Shown here in pieces: positions 51,690 to 59,577 of a stretch of 64,000 nt of DNA (position 1 is its first letter; each line of letters opens with the position of its first letter). The DNA is taken from the NCBI GenBank assembly GCA_963763085.1, contig CAVXNB010000004.1:62001-126000 (forward strand), given 5' to 3'. Source of the stretch: CAVXNB01 sp963763085 (lineage in GTDB: Bacteria > Actinomycetota > Acidimicrobiia > Acidimicrobiales > Bog-793). The notes beneath the pieces were generated by a model. It was given only the letters and a program-made list of their open reading frames with translations. It had not been told where the DNA came from and ran no database searches. Made by a program: the position numbers and the translations under genes.

Positions 51690-53081
51690 ATGAGCCGCGA
51701 GCCCGACAAGGCATGGTTCATGCGGACCTACTCGGGGCACTCCTCGGCGAAGGCTTCGAACGCCCTCTACCTGACGAATCTCGCCAAGGGCCAGACGGGC
51801 CTGTCGATCGCCTTCGACCTGCCGACGCAGATCGGCTATGACCCCGACGCGCCGCAATCGCAAGGCGAGGTCGGCAAAGTCGGAGTCCCGGTCGCGCACG
51901 TCGGGCACATCGCCCAGCTGTTCGAGGGCATCCCGGTGGCGGAGATGAACACGTCGATGACCATCAACGCCACGGCGCCCTGGCTCCTCGCTTGCTACGT
52001 CGCCAACGCGGAACGTCAGGGCGTCGATCCGGCTCTCCTCGCCGGCACCACCCAAAACGACCTCGTCAAGGAATACCTCTCCCGCGGCACCTACATCTTC
52101 CCGCCGGCCCCGAGCCTGCGCTGCACCGTTGATCTCGTCTGCCATACGGTCCGCCACGTTCCGAGGTGGAACCCGATCAACGTCTGCTCGTACCACCTCC
52201 AGGAGGCAGGCGCGACGCCGGTCCAGGAAGTCGCGTATGCGCTCGCGACCGCACTCGCGGTCCTCGACGGCGTGGTCGAGTCCGGTCAGGTCGGACCCGA
52301 TGATCTCGGCGAGGTCGTGGGGAGGATCTCGTTCTTCGTGAACGCGGGGATGCGCTTCGTGGAGGAGACCTGCAAGATGCGGGCGTTCGGCCGGCTCTGG
52401 GATCGCCTCTGCCTCGAGCGCTACGGCGTCACCGACGAGAGGCTGCGCCGTTTCCGGTACGGCGTCCAGGTGAACTCCCTCGGTCTCACCGAATCCCAGC
52501 CCGAGAACAACCTTCAGAGAATCGTGCTCGAGACGCTCGGCGTGACGCTGTCACGGGACTACCGTGCGCGGGCGATCCAGCTCCCCGCCTGGAACGAGGC
52601 GCTCGGGCTCCCGAGGCCGTGGGATCAGCAGTGGTCGCTCCGCATCCAACAGGTGCTCGCCTACGAGACCGACCTGCTCGAGTACGACGACATCTTCGAA
52701 GGGTCAAGGGTCGTGGAGGCGAGAACGGCCGAGATCGAACAAGCCGCGTCGGTCGAGCTCGAGGACATCCTCGAGCGCGGCGGCGCGTTCGCAGCGATCG
52801 ACGAGCTCAAGTCCCGCCTCGTAGCCAGCCAGACCGAGCGCCTGCGACGGATCGAGTCCGGAGAACAGACGGTCGTCGGCGTCAACTCATTCACCGAGTC
52901 CGAGCGCTCCCCGCTCTACGCGGCGGCGAGCGCCTCGTCGTCGGTCCTCGTCGTCGATCCGGCGGTGGAGGACGAGCTCCGGCGCGACGTCGTCGAGTGG
53001 CGGGCGAGCCGGGACGCCACCGCGGTGAAGCAGGCGGTCGAGGAGCTCCGTCGCGTGGCAGCGTCGCGCGCGAGAACCTGA
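51690..53081 (+). CDS. Acyl-CoA mutase large subunit, ethylmalonyl-CoA mutase (MeaA) type
   Basis: A 463-aa catalytic (substrate-binding) subunit of an adenosylcobalamin-dependent mutase. It begins EPDKAWFMRTYSGHSSAKAS and has QTGLSIAFDLPTQIGYDPDA, EMNTSMTINATAPWLLACYV, TTQNDLVKEYLSRGTYIFPP, WNPINVCSYHLQEAGATPVQ and GVQVNSLGLTESQPENNLQR. The short N-terminus and the GHSSAKASNALY segment are closer to MeaA/ethylmalonyl-CoA mutase than to methylmalonyl-CoA mutase, where the region is longer. The B12-binding domain is not fused but encoded by the next gene (TGATG overlap). Presence of crotonyl-CoA carboxylase/reductase nearby supports ethylmalonyl-CoA to methylsuccinyl-CoA. Confidence 0.9.
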   Translation: MSREPDKAWFMRTYSGHSSAKASNALYLTNLAKGQTGLSIAFDLPTQIGYDPDAPQSQGEVGKVGVPVAHVGHIAQLFEGIPVAEMNTSMTINATAPWLLACYVANAERQGVDPALLAGTTQNDLVKEYLSRGTYIFPPAPSLRCTVDLVCHTVRHVPRWNPINVCSYHLQEAGATPVQEVAYALATALAVLDGVVESGQVGPDDLGEVVGRISFFVNAGMRFVEETCKMRAFGRLWDRLCLERYGVTDERLRRFRYGVQVNSLGLTESQPENNLQRIVLETLGVTLSRDYRARAIQLPAWNEALGLPRPWDQQWSLRIQQVLAYETDLLEYDDIFEGSRVVEARTAEIEQAASVELEDILERGGAFAAIDELKSRLVASQTERLRRIESGEQTVVGVNSFTESERSPLYAAASASSSVLVVDPAVEDELRRDVVEWRASRDATAVKQAVEELRRVAASRART

Positions 53082-53656
53082 TGCCCGCCACGATCGCGCT
53101 CGCCCACGCCGGCGGCACGACGGGTGAGTGGGCAGACGTCCTCCGAGACGAATTCGGCGAGTACCGCGGCCCGACCGGCATCACTGGTGGCGCCGGCCAC
53201 CGTGGAGGCGAGCTCCGCAAGGCCGCCGAGCACGTCAAAGCGGTCCGGGGCGGGCCGCCGCGGCTGCTCGTGGCGAAGCCCGGCCTCGACGGGCACTCCA
53301 ACGGCGCGGAGCAGATCGCTGTGGCGGCGCGGGATGCCGGTTTTGAGGTGGTGTACCAGGGGATCAGGCTCAGCCCTGACCAGATCGCGGCGACCGCGCA
53401 CGACGAGGACGTCGACGTGATCGGCATCTCGATCCTGTCCGGCAGCCATCTCGAGCTCGTGCCGGAGGTGCTCGCCCGCCTTCGCGCCAGAGGTGTCGAA
53501 GCCCCCGTCGTGGTCGGAGGCATCATCCCGGAGCAGGATCAGCGCACCCTCCGTGACCAGGGCGTCGCCGCCTTCTACACGCCGAAGGACTTCGTCGTCG
53601 GCGACATCCTCGCCGAGCTCGCGGACCTGGCCGCAGCGCACCGCGAGAGCATCTGA
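53081..53656 (+). CDS. Cobalamin-binding subunit of acyl-CoA mutase
   Basis: A 191-aa B12-binding flavodoxin-like domain: RLLVAKPGLDGHSNGAEQIA carries the D-x-H-x2-G motif supplying the lower-axial His, then VVYQGIRLSPDQIAATAHDE, VIGISILSGSHLELVPEVLA and VVVGGIIPEQDQRTLRDQGV. The N-terminal 60 residues (GTTGEWADVLRDEFGEY) are an additional segment. The start ATG shares one base with the large-subunit stop. Together the two polypeptides replace the single-chain MeaA known from other organisms. Confidence 0.92.
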   Translation: MPATIALAHAGGTTGEWADVLRDEFGEYRGPTGITGGAGHRGGELRKAAEHVKAVRGGPPRLLVAKPGLDGHSNGAEQIAVAARDAGFEVVYQGIRLSPDQIAATAHDEDVDVIGISILSGSHLELVPEVLARLRARGVEAPVVVGGIIPEQDQRTLRDQGVAAFYTPKDFVVGDILAELADLAAAHRESI

Positions 53657-53727
53657 GGTCTTCGCCCGGGCGCCGGCGCCGGCCCTCGTCAAGATGACGT
53701 CGTCCGCCCACTTGCGTGACGCCAGAA

Positions 53728-53748
53728 ATGACGTCATAGTGATGTCAT
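53728..53748. promoter_or_regulatory. 21-bp inverted repeat, candidate operator upstream of MFS gene
   Basis: ATGACGTCA - TAG - TGATGTCAT: nine-base arms matching at eight of nine positions, 42 bp before the MFS start. The left arm contains the self-complementary TGACGTCA. The spacing fits a dimeric repressor. No regulator gene is adjacent, so the binding protein is unknown. Confidence 0.5.
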
Positions 53749-53789
53749 GACACAGTCACTCGCGGCAGCACCAAGAGCGGCGGCCTGAG

Positions 53790-55142
53790 ATGCGCAAGCT
53801 CTGGAAGCATCGCAACGCCCGCCGCTACATCATCGGTCAGTGCTTCTCGCTCTTCGGCGACACCGCCCTCTTCCTCGCCATGGCGATCTGGGTCAAGGTG
53901 CTGACCGGGAGCAACGGCGCCGCCGGGTTGGTGTTCTTCGCCTTCGCCGTCGCGGCGTTGCTGTCCCCGCTCGCCGGCATGGTCGTCGATCGGCTCCCCC
54001 GGCGTCCGCTCCTCCTGTGGAGCAACATCGCCGGGGCCGCGGTCGTGCTGCTGCTCCTCTTCGTCCACGGCCGTGCCGAGCTCTGGCTCATCTACCTCGT
54101 GGCCTTCCTGTACGGACTCGTCTACACGTTCCTCAGCGCCGGCCAGTCGGCTCTGTTGAAGGTGATGCTCCCCGACGAGCTGATCGGCGACGCACGGGGC
54201 GTGCTGACGACGGTCCGGGAGGGCCTGCGACTGGTCGGCCCGCTGACCGGAGCAGGGCTGTTCGCGGTCGCCGGGGGCGGGGTGGTCGCGATCGTCGACG
54301 CGGCGACGTTCCTGATCGCCGCCGGCAGCCTGCTCCTCGTGCACGTCGAAGAGACCAAGCCGGTGCCGGAGGAGGTCCACTGGTTCGTCGAGGTGACCGC
54401 CGGCATCCACCACATCTGGAACACGATCGTGCTGCGCCAGATGGTCATCGCCGGCGGGATCACGCTGCTCGTCGTCGGGTTCTTGGAGTCGATCTGCTTC
54501 GCCGTCGTGAGCCAGGGCCTGCACCGCCCGCCGACGTTTCTCGGGGTCGTCATCGCCGTCCAAGGCGTCGGCGCCGTCTTCGGAGGGCCGACCGCGTCGC
54601 CGATCCAGAAACGGATCGGCGAGGGCCCGCTCATGGGCCTCGGGCTCATCCTGCTGGCCATCGGGGCGGGCCTGTTGACGATCCAGAACCTCCCCGGCGT
54701 CCTGGCCGGCGCGATCTGCCTCGGGGCGGGCCTGCCGTGGATCGTCGTGGCTGCCTACACGATGCTGCAGCGACGCACGCCGCTCGAGCTCCAGGGCCGG
54801 GTCTCCGCCGCCGCCGACACCATCCTCTCCACCCCCCAGATCCTGTCGATCGCGCTCGGCGCCGAGCTCGTCGGGATCGTCGACTACCGGATCCTGCTGG
54901 CGATCATGGCGGGGACGGTGCTCGTGGCGGCGGCGTACCTGATGAGCCGGCCCGAGCAGTGGGTGAAGCTCCCTCCGGGCGGAGACGCGGACGCGCCGGC
55001 GGCCGAGCCGTCAGCCCCCGGCGCGGACGGGCCGGGGCAGGATCGGGAAGCAGCGATCCTCGAGCCGCCCGAGCGCGTAGCCCGGGTACATGCCCCAGAA
55101 GAGCCCACGGCACTTCTCGGACCAGGCGAGCGCTTCGGATGA
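53790..55142 (+). CDS. MFS transporter
   Basis: A 450-aa major facilitator with about 12 hydrophobic segments: IIGQCFSLFGDTALFLAMAI at TM1, the loop 2-3 motif GMVVDRLPRRPLLLW, LVAFLYGLVYTFLSAGQSAL, and in the second half LEGR-like LELQGRVSAAADTILSTPQI. It resembles the DHA3/enterobactin-exporter group, so drug or metabolite efflux is likely. Beyond residue about 395 the tail is hydrophilic and overlaps the convergent phosphoesterase gene by 132 bp; part of it may be an artefact of a lost stop codon. An inverted repeat operator lies upstream. Confidence 0.9.
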   Translation: MRKLWKHRNARRYIIGQCFSLFGDTALFLAMAIWVKVLTGSNGAAGLVFFAFAVAALLSPLAGMVVDRLPRRPLLLWSNIAGAAVVLLLLFVHGRAELWLIYLVAFLYGLVYTFLSAGQSALLKVMLPDELIGDARGVLTTVREGLRLVGPLTGAGLFAVAGGGVVAIVDAATFLIAAGSLLLVHVEETKPVPEEVHWFVEVTAGIHHIWNTIVLRQMVIAGGITLLVVGFLESICFAVVSQGLHRPPTFLGVVIAVQGVGAVFGGPTASPIQKRIGEGPLMGLGLILLAIGAGLLTIQNLPGVLAGAICLGAGLPWIVVAAYTMLQRRTPLELQGRVSAAADTILSTPQILSIALGAELVGIVDYRILLAIMAGTVLVAAAYLMSRPEQWVKLPPGGDADAPAAEPSAPGADGPGQDREAAILEPPERVARVHAPEEPTALLGPGERFG

Positions 55143-56193
55143 GGACAGCCGGCGGTGGACCTGCAGGATCCCGCCCTCGAAGACCCGGTACTCGGCCCAA
55201 CTGCCCGGGAAGTCCTTGACGCAGGCGACTTCCACGTACGGGACGTCACCGGTGGCGGCGAACCGCCGGACCCGGTTGCGGTGCGTATGGCCGGCGAAGT
55301 ACCCGGCGATGGCCGGGCGCCTCGCGATGACCTCGACGAGTCGCTCGGAGTCGTCCGGGTTGATCCCGAAGTACGTCGGCGCCCGGCTCGACGATCCCGG
55401 CTTCCAGGCGTGGTGGTGGCCGAACACGAGCACCGGCCGGTCCGCCCGGCTGCCCAGCTCGTCGAGCCACTCCAGCTGGTCGTCGCGGAGCTGGCCCGAG
55501 TCGCGGCCCTCGATGACCGTGTCCAGCACGGCGAGGATGACGCCGGGCAGTGCCAGCTCCTGCCACGGCTCTGAAGCAAAACGCCGCCCCGTGAACGCAT
55601 CATGGTTCCCCCGCACGTGCAGCAACCGGTCGTCGAACGAACCGAGATAGCACTGCAGGAACGCGTCGTACTCGGCGACGAGCCCTGACGCCGTCAGATC
55701 GCCCTTGCGCCACGACCGCCGCGGGCTCGATCGCCGAGATCTCGGCAACCGCCGCCCGGCTCATCAGCTCCGGGTACGGCGTGGCCCCGTCCGGGGACGA
55801 GTTCACGACGATGAGGACCGAGCTGGCCGAGCGAACTCCTGCAGCTTGTCCTCGATCTCCGACGCACTCGCCCGCGAACATCCCGGCGCCCGAGAGATGG
55901 GTGATGGCGTCGGCGAGATCGCCTACCTTTCCGCACTCGGTCTCCCCGAAGTGGACGTCGTTGACGGTGGCGAACCGGCACAGCAGCTCGCCGGGCGGGC
56001 GCTCGAGCGTGCGGGCCTCGATGCCGTGACGGACCACCGGCGTGCCGGGCTCGAGGCCGCTGATCACCTCGTACCCGGGCCCCGGCCAGCTGTCGTCGCC
56101 GGACCCCTTCAGCTTGTCCGGCGAGTGGAGATGGAACACGACCTCGTCGTCGGCGACGGTCGTGAGGTCCCAGACCTCCCGAACCGCAGTCAT
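55011..56193 (-). CDS. Metallophosphoesterase, frame-broken
   Basis: A calcineurin-like phosphodiesterase of about 394 aa. Metal-site motifs in order: CRFATVNDVHFGE (D-x-H), the GD of GDLTASGLVAEYDAF, LLHVRGNHDAF (GNHD), LVFGHHHAW and GYFAGHTHRNRVRRF. The first part (56193 to about 55712) and the second (about 55708 to 55011) are in different frames: AVVA then KGDLT needs removal of one base in GGCGCAAGGG at 55705-55715. The segment around 55820-55870 may contain two more compensating indels. ATG 56193 overlaps the preceding stop (ATGA). Convergent with the MFS gene. Substrate unknown (cyclic nucleotide or phospholipid ester). Confidence 0.82.
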
Positions 56194-56450
56194 CGCTCGT
56201 CCTGCTCGGCCCACGGCCGGTCGCGGCGAAGGGCCACCGGGCGTTGCCACCATCGCCCCGAGAAACGCCACACATACTCCGGCCCTCCCCGCGCCCGCCG
56301 CCGGCCCGCCGATCCGGGCCCGCCGGCCCCCGTCGGCGCGCGCCTGGGCCAGCACGTCTCGACGGCGGCGGCGATGGCGGCGGCGACCTCCGGGGGGCGC
56401 GCTGAGCGGTCGACGGCGGAAGAGCCTCCCGAGGCCGGCCCGACGGGCTC
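56190..56450 (-). CDS. Probable acyl-CoA carboxylase epsilon subunit (start uncertain)
   Basis: A small frame directly after the carboxylase beta gene, the usual place of AccE/PccE. It shows PPEVAAAIAAAVETCWPRR and ends WRFSGRWWQRPVALRRDRPW, an aromatic/basic C-terminus reminiscent of epsilon subunits. A Gly/Arg-rich linker separates the two. No ATG, GTG or TTG is in frame between the beta-subunit stop and the conserved part, so a base error near 56440-56460 is likely and the 5' boundary given is nominal. Stop overlaps the phosphoesterase ATG. Confidence 0.5.
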   Translation of the reverse strand, partial: EPVGPASGGSSAVDRSARPPEVAAAIAAAVETCWPRRAPTGAGGPGSAGRRRARGGPEYVWRFSGRWWQRPVALRRDRPWAEQDER

Positions 56451-58021
56451 AAAGCGGCACGTTCCCGTGCTTGCGCTTGGGAAGCTCCTCTCGCTTCGAG
56501 GCGAGCAGCTCGAAGGCGCGGATCGAGCACGCGGCGCGTGTCCGCCGGGTCGATCACGGCGTCGACGTATCCCCGCTCGGCGGCGATGTAGGGGTTGGCG
56601 TAGCGCTCGATGTACTCGTCGACGAGCTCGGCCCGGCGCGCGACCGGGTCGGGTGAGTCCGCCAGTTCGCGCCGGTAGACGATCTCGACGGCACCCTGGG
56701 GACCCATGACGGCGAGCTCGGCCGACGGCCAGGCGTAGGAGAAGTCGGTGCCGATCGACTTCGAGTCCATGACGACGTAGGCGCCGCCGTAGGCCTTGCG
56801 GGTGATCACCTGGACGCGGGGCACGGTCGCCTCGCAGTAGGCGTAGAGAAGCTTCGCCCCGTGGCGGATGATGCCGCCGTACTCCTGGTCGGTGCCGGGC
56901 ATGAAGCCCGGGACGTCGACGAAGGTGACGAGCGGGATGTTGAAGGCGTCGCACGTCCGCACGAAGCGTGCGCCCTTCTCCGAGGAGTCGATATCGAGCA
57001 CGCCGGCCAGCACGCTCGGCTGGTTGCCGACGATGCCGACGACGCGTCCCCCGATCCGCGCGAAGCCGCACGTGAGGTTCATCGCCCAATGGGGGAAGTA
57101 CTCGAGGTACTCGCCCTCGTCGACGACGGCGGCGATGACCCGCTTCATGTCGTAGGGCTGGTTCGGGCTGCGGGGCACGATGTCGCGAAGCTCGACGACC
57201 TGGGCGTCGGGATCCTCGGGCTCGTCGAGAGCCGGAGGCGTCTCGAGGTTGTTCGACGGAAGAAACGACAGCAGGTAGCGGACGTCGTCGAGGCACGACT
57301 TCTCGTCGGCGGCGACGAACGTCGCCACGCCGGAGCGGGTGGCGTGGCTCATGGCGCCGCCGAGCTGCTCGAGGGTGACCTCCTCGCCGGTGACGGTCTT
57401 CACGACGTCGGGTCCGGTGATGAACATGTGGCTCGTCTCGTGCACCATGAAGATGAAGTCGGTCATCGCCGGCGAGTACACGGCGCCGCCGGCGCACGGA
57501 CCGAGGATCACGCTGATCTGAGGGACGACGCCGGACGCGAGGACATTGCGGTGGAAGATGCCGCCGTAGCCGTGAAGCGAGACGACGCCCTCCTGGATGC
57601 GCGCGCCACCCGAGTCGTCGAGACCGATGATCGGCACCCCGACCGACAGCGCCAGATCCATGACCTTGTGGATCTTCTCGGCATGCGCCTCGCCGAGTGC
57701 TCCGCCGAAGACCCTGAAATCCTGGCTGAACACGCAGACGCGCCGCCCGTCGATCATCCCGAAGCCGGTGATCACCCCGTCGGTGTAGGGCCGCGAGCGC
57801 TCGAGCCCCATGCCGTGAGCACGGTGACGCACGAGAAGGTCCATCTCCTGGAAGGAGTCCTCGTCGAGCAGGTAGTCGATCCGCTCACGGGCGGTCATCT
57901 TGCCCTTTGCCTTTGAGCCTCTGCCCGAGCGGGATCCCGGACTGAGCGCCTCCGCTTGACGGGCCTCGAGACCGGAGAGACGAGCGGCCATCGAGCGGTC
58001 GACGGTGGGTTGCTCAGGCAT
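56449..58021 (-). CDS. pccB: Acyl-CoA (propionyl-CoA) carboxylase beta subunit, frame-broken at C-terminus
   Basis: About 523 aa, carboxyltransferase. N-terminal half: GKMTARERIDYLLDEDSF, FSQDFRVFGGALGEAHAEKI, IIGLDDSGGARIQEGVVSL and VILGPCAGGAVYSPAMTDFI (oxyanion loop); C-terminal half: FVDVPGFMPGTDQEYGGIIR, RVQVITRKAYGGAYVVMDSK, GPQGAVEIVYRREL. The final residues FELLASKREELPKRKHGNVP, typical of PccB, are in the next frame; removing one base at 56524 joins them and gives the stop at 56449. Converts propionyl-CoA to methylmalonyl-CoA with a biotin alpha subunit not present in the window. Divergent from the sigma factor gene. Confidence 0.92.
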
Positions 58022-58116
58022 GGCGCGAAGGCTATCGGCCGGCCGGCGGCCGCACGTCCTTGGCCGGCGACCGCGCGAGCTACTGCGAAATGTCCGGACC
58101 CTCTACGCTGCCCGGC

Positions 58117-58707
58117 GTGAGCGACGATGACCTCGTGCGGCGGCTCCGCGCCGGCGACGAGTCCGCCTTCGGCGAGTTGATCGACTCGTATCACCCGTCG
58201 ATGGTGCGTTTCGCCCAGACGTTCGTCTCGAACCGGGCGATCGCGGAAGAGGTCACGCAGGACACCTGGGTGGCGGTGCTCAAGGGGATCGACGGATTCC
58301 AGGGGCGCTCGTCGCTCAGGACGTGGATCTTCCGTATCCTCGCCAACCGGGCCCGCTCGACGGGAGCACGCGAGCGTCGCACGGTCCCCGTGGACCCGGA
58401 GTCCGCGACGGCCGTGGACAGCCGGCGCTTCGACGCCGGCGGCTCGTGGACCGACCCGCCCGCCCACTGGTCCGAGGCGGTGGACGAGCGGCTCTCCACC
58501 GAGCCCCTCGTCGCCGAGGTGTGGGCCTCCATCGCTCGGCTTCCCGAAGGCCAGCGTGCGGTCGTAACGCTTCGCGACGTGGATGGACTGTCAAGTAAGG
58601 AAGTATGTGACGTGCTCGGGATCAGCGAAGCCAACCAACGTGTGCTCTTACACCGTGGCCGAAGCCGGATCCGTGCCGACTTCGAGGTCGAGGTGGCGGA
58701 GCGATGA
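58117..58707 (+). CDS. ECF RNA polymerase sigma factor
   Basis: A 196-aa sigma factor: region 2 (DDLVRRLRAGDESAFGELID, TFVSNRAIAEEVTQDTWVAV, FQGRSSLRTWIFRILANRAR) and region 4 (SIARLPEGQRAVVTLRDVDG, LSSKEVCDVLGISEANQRVL, LHRGRSRIRADFE). GTG 58117 fits the conserved N-terminus; ATG 58090 would add nine residues. It is followed by its zinc-finger anti-sigma with an ATGA overlap. Divergent from pccB with about 95 bp between starts. Confidence 0.92.
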   Translation: MSDDDLVRRLRAGDESAFGELIDSYHPSMVRFAQTFVSNRAIAEEVTQDTWVAVLKGIDGFQGRSSLRTWIFRILANRARSTGARERRTVPVDPESATAVDSRRFDAGGSWTDPPAHWSEAVDERLSTEPLVAEVWASIARLPEGQRAVVTLRDVDGLSSKEVCDVLGISEANQRVLLHRGRSRIRADFEVEVAER

Positions 58708-58960
58708 GACTGCCGGGCTCAACCGGGGCCTCGTCTGCCGGCAGGCCGTCGAGCTCATCTCCGACTATCTGGAAGGCGCCCTGCCCAAGCGCGACCGGGA
58801 ACGGCTGGAAGCACACCTTCGAGCCTGCGACGGGTGCGACGAGTACCTGCGACAGGTGCAGGCGACGATCCGGATCCTCGGGAACGTGAAGCCGACTGAT
58901 CTCGACCCTGAGACCCGGCGGGGTCTGATGGACCTGTACCGCCAATTCCGGGAGGAATGA
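58704..58960 (+). CDS. Zinc-finger anti-sigma factor, frame-broken near the start
   Basis: About 85 aa, a soluble putative zinc-finger (ZAS/DUF3379-like) protein: VCRQAVELISDYLEGALPKR, ERLEAHLRACDGCDEYLRQV (H-x3-C-x2-C). ATG 58704 overlaps the sigma stop (ATGA), as in the other sigma/anti-sigma pair here, but its frame differs from that of the domain; one base appears to be missing, probably in the GGGG run at 58719-58725. Without the correction the domain has no start codon. No membrane helix, so release probably depends on a redox or ligand signal. Confidence 0.78.
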
Positions 58961-58999
58961 GCCCTACCCGCCGGGGCGCCTCCGCTCGGCTCGGCGGCC

Positions 59000-59099
59000 G
59001 GGGACATTCCAAAAAGTTAAAAAACTTGCCTCCGCTAAAGATTGCGACCGGTCGCAATCTCGATTGGAGGCAAGTTCGCGTAGAAATTTGCAATACCCC
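59000..59099 (+). repeat. 100-bp palindromic MITE/REP-like element, copy 3
   Basis: Ends GGGGACATTC (59000-59009) and GCAATACCCC (59090-59099); outer stem AAACTTGCCTCC (59022-59033) / GGAGGCAAGTT (59066-59076); inner stem is a perfect 20-bp palindrome GATTGCGACCGGTCGCAATC (59040-59059). Same 22-56-22 layout and total length as copy 1. It lies between the convergent anti-sigma and epimerase genes and could act as a bidirectional terminator or RNA 3' end. Confidence 0.88.
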
Positions 59100-59148
59100 G
59101 AGCCGACCGAGCCCCAAGCACGGCGCAAACCGGGGCCGCCCCCGGGCG

Positions 59149-59577
59149 CTACGGCTGCGCCGGCCCGGACTCCTGCACGAGCTCGATGAGAGTCCCGAAG
59201 GCACTCCGCGGGTGCACGAAGGCCACCGTCGTCCCGCGGGATCCGGGCCGCGGCGCGGAGTCGATGAGCCGGGCGCCGGCTGCTCTCATGCGCTCCATGG
59301 CCGCGGCGCAGTCCGGCACGCGGTAGCCGACGTGGTGGACGCCCTCGCCCTTCTGGTCGAGGAACTTCGCCACAGGTGAGTCCTCCGCCGTCGGCGTGAG
59401 GAGCTGGATGTAGGACTCGGCCACCGACAGCAGCGCCTCCTCGACCTGGTCGCTCTCGACCCGCTCGCGATCCGCGACGCGGGCGCCGAGCGCAGACCCG
59501 TACCAGGCGATGGCGGCGTCCAGATCGCGCACGGCGATCGCGACATGGTCGATCTCCGTCAGGCCGTCGCTGCTCAC
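59149..59577 (-). CDS. mce: Methylmalonyl-CoA/ethylmalonyl-CoA epimerase
   Basis: A 142-aa vicinal-oxygen-chelate fold protein: TEIDHVAIAVRDLDAAIAWY (first metal His), SYIQLLTPTAEDSPVAKFLD, GEGVHHVGYRVPD (second His), and HPRSAFGTLIELVQ (metal Glu). Epimerises (2R/2S)-methylmalonyl-CoA and, as known for homologues in the ethylmalonyl-CoA pathway, ethylmalonyl-CoA. GTG 59577 overlaps the ccr stop (GTGA), which supports the latter role. Confidence 0.93.
   Translation of the reverse strand: MSSDGLTEIDHVAIAVRDLDAAIAWYGSALGARVADRERVESDQVEEALLSVAESYIQLLTPTAEDSPVAKFLDQKGEGVHHVGYRVPDCAAAMERMRAAGARLIDSAPRPGSRGTTVAFVHPRSAFGTLIELVQESGPAQP

Noticed and set aside
54995..55142. Functional hydrophilic C-terminal domain on the MFS transporter
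   Set aside because: Most of this tail is the antisense of the conserved C-terminus of the metallophosphoesterase; it is probably not a domain.
32514..59099. Palindromic repeats as CRISPR or as transposon with its own transposase
   Set aside because: Copies are 11-15 kb apart with no spacer arrangement and no cas genes; no transposase gene is found next to any copy.
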